From the NCBI GenBank assembly GCA_021397835.1, contig JAJFZO010000087.1, positions 6,028,501 through 6,092,500 on the forward strand: DNA of 64,000 nt, in the 5' to 3' direction. Shown piece by piece: positions 55,495 through 64,000 of this stretch (position 1 is its first letter; every line of letters starts with the position of its first letter). The translations under genes were made by a program, and so were the position numbers. Source of the DNA: Moringa oleifera (Eukaryota > Streptophyta > Magnoliopsida > Brassicales > Moringaceae). Under the pieces are notes generated by a model. That model was not told the origin of the DNA and made no database searches. It saw only the letters and a program-made list of their open reading frames with translations.

Positions 55495-56963
55495 CTATTT
55501 ACTACGGCGACGAAGAATCCAATTATCAATATATTTATTCTTTTTTCTACTTCTTCTTCCAAGTGCAGGATAATCCCATGGGGGTTGCGGGTTTTTTCTA
55601 CCAATTGGAGCCCTCCCTTCACCACCTTCGTGGGGATGGTCTACAAGCTTCATAACTATTCCTTGTACTACAGGACGTTTACCTAGCCAACATTTAGATC
55701 CAGCTCTACCCAAACTTCTCTTATTCACCCCAACATTCCTCACTTGTCCGACTATTACCGAGTAGTTTTTGGATATCAAACGGATCTCTCTAGAAGGTAA
55801 TTTTAGTGTAGCCGATTTCCCTTCTTTTGCAATCAGTTTCGCTATAGCAACTGCTGCTCTAGTTAATTGTCCACCCTTTCCAAGTGTAATTTTTATGTTA
55901 TGTATGGTCATGCCTAAAGGCATATCGGTTGAAGTGGATTCTTCTTTTTGATTAATCAAAACCCCTTCACAAATTATATAAGCTTCTTCTAAAGCATACG
56001 ACTTTCTAGATGTAAATGATGATATCTATATAAATGGATCTTATATATATAGTACAATGAAGTACCACACGAGTGGATATATAGGAATCCAAATCTGCCG
56101 AATAACTCATGTTATGATCTTCTACATCCTAGGTCTTCCCGTTCCATCATTTGGCTTATGTTCTTCAAGTAGAATTCAGACTGAATGACTCTATGAAATT
56201 ACGTTGATACTTTCACATATTATGGGTAACGTAGGAGACATCTCTATTTAGAATTACCACTGCTTAGCTTTCAATTTACCTCTGACCATCAAATGAAATA
56301 TGAATAACCCGTCTTCCTCTCTTTGAAATAAGTAGCGCTTCTGGTTCTGTCGGTGCTTGAAACAATTTTGTCTTCTCCATATTACTATATCTCTAAAGTC
56401 AATAATTTTATATGAGGAACTACTGAACTTAATCACTTACTGCCGTTACTTTTCAGTTTTCTGTTGAGGTCTATCTTATAGTACTCAAATTGGATCAATG
56501 ATCAATTTCTAGGTTTCGTCATAAACCTAATTGGTTACTTTCAATTATGTAAATTAGTAGTTTAAACAGCACTCAAAGGTAGTGCATTTCCAATTTTTAT
56601 AGGAACTTCTGTACCAAAAACAATGGGATCTCCAATTATATCCCCTCTAGGATGTAAAATATATCTCTTCTCACCATCCCCATAGTGTATGAGACAAATG
56701 TATGCATTTCGATTAGGGTTCTATTCTATGGTTACGATTCTATCATATATATCTTTTTCATTTCGTTAAAAATCGATTTTATGGTATAGACGCTTATGAC
56801 CTCCCCCTCTATGCCTTGCGGTAATGATTCCTTTGGCATTATGACCTTTACTACAACGATGCTATCCATAGATCAAATTATTTCGCGGATTGGATTTCAC
56901 TTGATTGCCTACAGCTCTATCGTGTGTGCTCGGGGTAGAAGTTTTGTATAAATGTACCGCCAT
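55495..56963 (-). pseudogene. rpl2: rpl2 relic with group II intron
   Basis: Exon 2 (55926 down to 55495) is open to the normal end RRRSK, starting [20 protein letters not shown], with a glycine in HPHGGGEG changed to glutamate. Exon 1 (56963 to about 56578) starts from the ATG but carries stops. The intron is about 650 bp. Unlike the left arm, exon 2 has no frameshift. Confidence 0.9.
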
Positions 56964-56981
56964 GCTATCAAGTATTTTGAT

Positions 56982-57263
56982 TTAAGTTATTTTCTTTCTA
57001 AGTGGTGGAATAGAATAACCTGGTTGAATCGTAATGATCATACGTCTATAATGCATTGTATGTCCCATAATAGTCCTATTCTTCTACCTTTTCCGAGGAG
57101 TCGATGACTATTCATAACTATTACTTTGACATTAAAGAACAGTTTGACCCATTGCTTTATTTTTGTCCTAGTTGATCCTAATTCGACATTAGAAGTATAT
57201 TGATTTTTCCCTAATAACCGAATACTTTTATCTGTAAATACTGCATATTTGATTCCATTCCAT
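56982..57263 (-). pseudogene. rpl23: rpl23 relic
   Basis: Exactly 282 bp between start and TAA, but a one-base insertion just after the ATG (ATGGAATGG for ATGGATGG) and a compensating loss elsewhere shift the frame. The plastid order rpl2-rpl23-trnI-ycf2 is preserved. Confidence 0.86.
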
Positions 57264-57428
57264 AAATCTATTTTCTTCCTTATGAGTTCTAGTCTTAATA
57301 AGAATGCTAGTTCTTACTGTTCATATGTTATGATATGAATATACCACACCAATTCATTATGTATAGATGTTGAGATTCCATTGATACAAAGCCAATTCCA
57401 ACAGACTTATTGGAGGGTCCCATTGGCG

Positions 57429-57502
57429 TGCATCCAGCAGGAATTGAACCTACGAATTCGCCAATTATGAGTTGGGTGCTTTAACCATTCAACCATGGAT
57501 GC
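57429..57502 (-). tRNA. trnI-CAU: trnI-CAU relic, nearly intact
   Basis: A 74-nt match with the CAT anticodon and a better preserved anticodon arm than the left-arm copy; only minor change in the anticodon-stem side (GGGTGC context). Confidence 0.9.
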
Positions 57503-57589
57503 TTAGTGGGATCCTCGTACATGGTGAATAACCGAATTCCAATTGAAATGAAATCTTTAGGATAAATCAATGCAATTTAGGAGGAATCA

Positions 57590-60500
57590 ATGAAAGGACA
57601 TCAATTCAAATCTTGGATCTTCAAATTGAGAGAAACATTAAGAGAGATCAAGAATTCTCACTATTTCTTAGATACATGGACCCAATTCAATTCAGTGGGA
57701 TCTTTCATTAACATTTTTTTTCCACTAAGAACATTTTATAAAGCTCTCGGACCCTCGAATTTCGAGTATGCTACTTTCATGCAATTCACAGGGTTTAACA
57801 AGCAATCAACATTTCATAATCAAGGGTGTAGTGCTATTTGTTGTAGCAGTCTTTATATATTGTATTAACAATCGAAATATGGTTGAAAGAAAAAATCTCT
57901 ATTTGACAGGGCTTCTTCCTATACCTATGAATTTCATGGGACCTAGAAATGATACATTGAAAGAATCTTTTGGGTCTTTCAATATCAATAGGTTGATTTT
58001 TTTGGTCATGTATCTTCCAAAAGGAAAAAAGATCTTTGAGAGCTGTTTCTTGGATCTAAAAGTGAGTACTTGGGTTCTTTTAATAACTAAAAAGTGTATC
58101 ATGCCTGAATCTAACTAGAGTTCGCGGCAGTGGAGGAACTGGATCGAAAAAAAGAGGCATTCTAGTTGTAAGATATCTAATGAAACCGTTGCTGGAATTG
58201 ATATCTCATTGAAAGAGAAAGATATCAAATATACAAAGTTTCTTTTTGTATATTATATGGATGATCCGATCCGCAAGAGCCATGGTTGGGAATTGTTTGA
58301 TCATCTTTCTTCGAGTAAGAGGCGAAACATAATCAACTTGAATTCGGGACAGCTATTCGAAATCTTAGTGAAAGATAGGATTTGTTATCTCATGTTTGCT
58401 TTTCGTGAAAAAATACCAATTGAAGTTAAGGGTTTCTTCAAACAACAAGGAGCTGGGTCAACTATTCAATCAAATGATATTGAGCATGTTTCCCATCTCT
58501 TCTCGTGAAACAAGTGGGTTATTTCTTTGCAAAATTGTGCTTAATTTCATATGTGGCAATTTCGCCAAAATCTCTTCGTTAGTTGGGGGAAGAATCCGCA
58601 TAAATCATATTTTTTGAGGAACATAGTGAGAAAGAATTGGATTTGGTTAGATAATGTGTGGTTGGTAAACAAGGATCGATTTTTTAGCAAGGTACGGAAT
58701 GTATCGTCAAATATTCAATATGATTCCACAAGATCTAGTTTCATTCAAGTAATGGATTCTAGCCAGTTGAAAGGATCTTTTGATCAATTCAGAGATCATT
58801 TTGATTCCATTAGTAACGAGGATTCGGAATATCACACATTGATTAATCAAAGAGAGATTCACAATTAAAAAAAAGATCGATTCTTTGGAATCCTTCCTTT
58901 CTTCAAACGGAACGAATAAAGATAGAATAAGACCAATTTCCTAAATGCCTTTCTGAATATTCCTTAATGCCCCAGTTATTTATAAAACATGAGAAGCGGA
59001 TGAATAATCATTTGCTTTCGAAAGAAATTGAAGAATTTCTTGGGAATCCTATAAGACCCATTCGTTCTTTTTTCTTTGATAGATGGTTAGAACTTCATCT
59101 AGATTCGAATCCTACTAAAAGGTCCACTAGGGATCAGAAATTGTTGAAGAAAGAACAAGATATTTCTTTTGTCCCTTCCAGGAGATTAAAAAATAAAGAA
59201 ATAGTTAATATACTCAAGATAATTATGGATTTACAAAATACCGTCTCAATTCATCCTATTTCATCAGATTTGGGATGTGATATGCTTTCGAAGGATGAAT
59301 TGGATATGGACAGTTCCAATAAGATTTCATTCTTGAACAAAAAGTCATTTTCTGATTTATTTCATCTATTCCATGACTAGAATAGGGGGGCATACATGTT
59401 ACACCACGATTTTGAATTAGAAGAGAGATTTCAAGAAATGGCAGATCTATTCACTCTATCAATAATCGAGCTGGATCTAGTGTATCATAAGAGATTTGCC
59501 TTTTCTATTGATTCTTACAGATTGGATCAAAAATAATTCTTGAATGAGGTATTCAACTCCAGGGATGAATCGAAAAAGAAATCTATATTGGTTTTACCTC
59601 CTCTTTTTTATGAAGAAAATGAATCTTTTTATCGAAGGATCAGCAAAATAGGTCCGGATCTCCTGCAGGAATGATTTGGAAGATCTAAAATCAAAAATAG
59701 TGGTATTTATTGGCAACAACATAACGGAGGCAATCAATCAATATAGATTGATTCGAAATCTGATTCAAATCCAATATAGCACCTATGGAAGAAATGTATT
59801 AAATCGATTCTTTTTAATGAATTGATCCAATCATAACTTTGAATATGGAATTCAAAGGGATCAAATAGGAAATGATACTCTGAATCATAGAACTATAATA
59901 AAATATACAATCAACCAACATTTATCGAATTTGAAAAAGAGTCAAAAGAAATGGTTTGATCCTCTTATTTTTCTTTCTTGAACCGAGAGATCCATAAATT
60001 GGGATCCTGATGCATATAGATACAAATGGTCCAATGGGAGCAAGAAATTCCAAGAGCATTTGGAACATTTCATTTCTGAGCAGAAGAGCCATTTTTAAGT
60101 AGTGTTCAATTGATTACATATTAATCAATATTCGATTAATTGGTTTGAGGTTATTGACAAAAAAGATTTGTCTAAGTCATTTCGTTTTTTTTTTGTCCAA
60201 GTCACTTCTTGTTTTGTCCAAGTTACTTCTTTTTTTGTCTAACTCACTTCCTTTTTTCTTTATGAGTTTCGAGAATATCCCCATTCATAGGTCTGAGATC
60301 CACATCTATTAATTGAAAGGTCCGAATGATCAACTCTGCAATCAGTTGTTAGAATCAATAGGTCTTCAAATCATTCATTTGAAAAAATTGAAACCTTTCT
60401 TATTGGATGATCATAATACTTCTCAAAAATCAAAATTCTTGATCAATGGAGGAACAATATCACCATTTTTGTTCAATAAGATATCAAAGTGGATGATTGA

Positions 60501-63500
60501 CTCATTCCATACTAGAAAGAATCATAAGAAATCTTTTGATAACATGGATTCCTATTTCTCAATGATATCCCATGATTAAGACAATTGGCTGAATCCCGTG
60601 AAATTATTTCATAGAAGTTTATTGATATCTTCTTTTTATAAAGAAAATCGACTTCGATTGTTGAATAATCCACATCACTTCTGCTTCTATTGTAACAAAA
60701 GATTCCCTTTTTATGTGAAAAAGGCCCGTATCAATAATTATCATTTTACATATAGACAATTCCTCAATATCTTGTTCATTTGTAACAAAATATTTTCTTT
60801 GTGCGGTGGTATAAAAAAATATACTTTTTTAGAGAGAGATACTATTTCACCTTCACCAATCGAGTCACAGGTATCTGACATACTCATATCTAAGGATTTT
60901 CCATAAAGTGGTGATGAAAGGTATAACTTGTACAAATCTTTCCATTTTACAATTTGATCCGATCCATTAGTTCGTAGAGCTATTTACTCGATTGCAAACA
61001 TTTTTGGAACATTTCTAACAGAGAGACAAATAGTCAATTTTGAAAGAACTTATTGTCAACCTCTTTCAGATATGAATCTATCTAATTCAAAAGAGAAGAA
61101 CTTGCATCAGTATCTCTATTTCAATTCAAACATGGGTTTGATTCATACTTCATGTTCTGAGAAATACTTACCATCCGAAAAGAGGAAAAAATAGAGTCTT
61201 TATCTAAAGAAATGCGTTGAGAAAGGGTAGATTGATAGAACCTTTCAACGAGATAGTGCTTTTTCAACTCTCTCAAAATGGAATCTATTCTAAACGTATA
61301 TGCCATGGTTCCTTACTTCGACAGGGTACAAGTATCTAAATTTGATATTTTTAGATACTTTTTTCGACTTATTGCCGATACTAAGTAGTAGTTAAAAATT
61401 TGTATCCATTTTTCATGATATTATGCATGGATCAGATATATCATGGCAAATTCTTCAGAAAAAATTGTGTCTTCCACTATGGAATCTGATAAGTGAGATT
61501 TCGAGTAAGTGTTTACATAATCTTCTTCTGTCCAAAGAAATGATTCATCGAAATAATGAGTCACCATTAATATCAACACATCTAAGATCGCTAAATGTTC
61601 AGGAGTTCCTCTATTCAATCCTTTTCCTTCTTCTTTTTGCTGGATATCTCATTCATAAACATATTCTCTTGGTTTTCTAAGCCTATAGTGAGTTACAAAC
61701 AAAGTTCGAAAGGTCAAATTTTTGATGATTCCATCATACATGATTGAGTTACGAAAACTTCTAGATAGGTATCCTACATCTAAACTGAATTCTTTCTGGT
61801 TAAAGAATCTTTTTCTAGTTGCTTTGGAATAAATAAGAGATTCTCTAAAAGAAATACAAGATTCTGGCGATAACATGCTATGGGGTGGTGATCCCGCTTA
61901 TGGGGTCAAATCAATATGTTCTAAGAAGAAATATTTGAATATCAATTTTATCGATATCATCAATGTCATAAGTATCATACCAAATCCCATCAGTCGAATC
62001 ACTTTTTCAAGAAATACAAGACATCTAAGTCATACAAGTAAATAGATCTATTCATTGATAAGAAAAAAAAAAACGTGAGCGGTGATTGGATTGATGAAAT
62101 ATTTGAATTCTTGGTTCATTTCTCCATCTTAACGACAGAAAAAAGGATTGATCAAATTCTATTGAGTCTGACTCATAGTGATCATTTATCAAAGAATGAC
62201 TTTGGTTATCAAATGATTGAACAACCGGGAACAATTTACTTACGATACTTAGTTGACATTCATAAAAAGTATTTAATGAATTATGAGTTCAATACATCCT
62301 GTTTAGTAGAAAGACGGATATTCCTTACTCATTATCAAACAATCACTTATTCATAAACTTCATGTGGGGCTAATAGTTTTCATTTCCTATCTCATAGAAA
62401 ACCCTTTTCGCTTCGCTTAGCCCTATCCCCCTCTAGGGGTATTTTAGTGATAGGTTCTATAGGAACCGAACAATCCTATTTGGTCAAATACCTACCGAAA
62501 AACTCCTATGTTCCTTTGATTATAGTATTTCTGAACAAGTTCTTGGATAACAAGTCTAAAGGTTTTTTTATTAATGATATCGATATTGATGATAGTGACG
62601 ATATTGACGCTAGTGACAATATTGATGCTAGTAACGATATTGATGATAGTGACGATATCGATCGTGAACTTGATACGTAGCTAAAGCTTTTAACTATGAT
62701 GAATGTGTTAACTATGGATATGATGTTAGAAATAGACTGATTTTATATCACCATTCAATTCAAATTAGCAAAAGCAATGTCTCCTTGCATAATATGGATT
62801 CCAAACATTCATGATCTGGATATGAATGAGTCGTATTGCTTATCTCTCGGTCTATTAGTGAACTTTCTCTCCAGGGATTGTGAAAGATGTTCCACTAGAA
62901 ATATTCTTGTTATTTCTTCGACTCATATTCCCCAAAAAGTGGATCCCGCTCTAATAGCCCCGAATAAATTAAATACATGCATTAAGATACGAAGGCCTTT
63001 TATTCCACAATAACGAAAGCATTTTTTCATTCTTTCATATACTAGGGGATTTCACTTGGAAAAGAAAATGTTCATACTAATGGATTCGAGTCCATAACCA
63101 TGGGTTCCAAAACACGAGATCTTGTTAGCACTTACCAATGAGGTCCTATCGATTAGTATTACCCAAAAGAAATCAATTATAGACACTAATACAATCAGAT
63201 CTGCTCTTTATAGACAAACTTGGGATTTACGATCCCTGGTAAGATCGGTTTAAGATCATGGGATCCTTTTCTATCAGATAGGAAGGGCTGTTGCACAAAA
63301 TGTACTTCTAAGTAATTGCCTCATAGATCCTATGTCTATTTATATGAAGAAGAAATCATGTAATGAAGGGGATTCTTATTTGTACAAATGGTACTTCGAA
63401 CTTGGAACGAGCATGAAGAAATTAATGATACTTCTTTATCTTTTGAGTTGTTCTGCCTTTGGTCTCTACTCGGACCCGATGAAAAAAATGGAATCACTTC

Positions 63501-64000
63501 TTATGGATTCGTTAAGAATGATTCTGATCTAGTTCATGGCCTATTAGAAGTAAAGGGTGCTTTGGTGGGATCCTCACGGACAGAAAAAGATTGCAGTCAG
63601 TTTGATAATGATCGAGTGACATTGCTTCTTCAGTCCGAACCATGGAATCCCTATATATGATGCAAAATGGATCTTATTCTATCGTTGATCAGAGATTTCT
63701 TTATGAAAAATACGAATTGAAGTTTGAAGAAGGGGAAGAAGAAGGAGTCCTCGACCCGCAATAGATAGAGGAGTATTTATTCAATTACATAGTTTGGGCT
63801 CCTAGAATATGGCGCCCTTAGGGCTTTCTATTTGATTATATCGAAAGGCCCAATAAATTAGGATTTCTCTATAAGGTAAGGTCATTTCGAGGCAAGGCGA
63901 ATCATTTATGATGAAAAGGATGAGCTTCAGAATGATTCGGAGTTCTTGCAGAGTGGAACCATGCAGTACCAGACATGAGATAGATCTTCCAAAGAACAAG
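57590..64000 (+). pseudogene. ycf2: ycf2 relic, 5' 6.4 kb (continues past window end)
   Basis: It starts [20 protein letters not shown] and can be followed for nearly the whole gene across broken frames, for example [60 protein letters not shown] and [20 protein letters not shown]. The Walker-A-like GSIGTGRSYLVK stretch near 62450 now has Gly-to-Glu and Arg-to-Gln. The acidic Asp-Ile-Asp-Asp-Ser repeat (62577-62670) typical of Ycf2 is present. Stops and shifts occur every few hundred bases. Ycf2 absence in grasses also limits the donor lineage. Confidence 0.93.
62577..62670 (+). repeat. ycf2 coding tandem repeat (GATATTGATGATAGTGAC type)
   Basis: About five 18-bp units encoding [12 protein letters not shown]. 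This hypervariable coding repeat is a known feature of ycf2 and is not a new element. Confidence 0.8.

Noticed and set aside
62577..62670. Asp-Ile-Ser repeat as a possible new low-complexity gene
   Set aside because: This is the known tandem repeat inside ycf2 and sits at the expected place in that gene.

Overview
This window is almost certainly nuclear DNA of a eudicot-type flowering plant. It consists of a large, decaying insertion of plastid DNA (a NUPT) with a 12.2-kb CACTA (En/Spm-type) DNA transposon inside it. Nearly every recognisable gene is a plastid gene, but the large ones carry premature stops, frameshifts or lost start codons. Most of the damage looks like C-to-T or G-to-A change, as expected when plastid DNA sits in a methylated nuclear genome. 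The eudicot-type origin follows from psbA lying next to trnH and rpl2 with no rps19 between them, and from the presence of ycf2, rps16 and the rpoC1, atpF, rpl2, trnK and trnG introns. That layout is not that of a grass or a typical monocot.

Layout. (1) Bases 1-13780: a plastome segment ycf2(5')-trnI-CAU-rpl23-rpl2-trnH-psbA-trnK/matK-rps16-trnQ-psbK-psbI-trnS-trnR-atpA-atpF(exon 2), which crosses the IR/LSC junction. (2) About 13785-13984: a 200-bp piece of the 3' end of ndhF, a gene from a distant part of the plastome. (3) From about 13988 to the window end: a second, longer segment in the opposite orientation, psbM-trnC-rpoB-rpoC1-rpoC2-rps2-atpI-atpH-atpF-atpA-trnR-trnG-trnS-psbI-psbK-trnQ-rps16-trnK/matK-psbA-trnH-rpl2-rpl23-trnI-ycf2. 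The first 13.8 kb and roughly 43.0-58.3 kb are therefore inverted copies of the same plastid region around a non-repeated centre. The two copies have mostly different mutations, so they look like real, separately ageing loci.

The transposon (18460-30692) interrupts rpoB. It has 12-bp perfect terminal inverted repeats beginning CACTACTAC and an AAA target duplication. Removing the element and one AAA restores the rpoB reading frame at that codon. Inside are subterminal arrays of 35-45-bp palindromic units, two GC-rich minisatellites, two captured host-gene fragments on the minus strand (one exon of a CRIPT-like zinc-ribbon protein and three exons of a UBP1-like RNA-binding protein), a broken TNPD-type transposase, and a broken second gene with a TNP/En-Spm domain and a C48 (Ulp1-type) protease domain.

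Nothing here works as a plastid operon. The interest lies in how the plastid fragments were joined, how the two arms have diverged, and what the CACTA element has captured.
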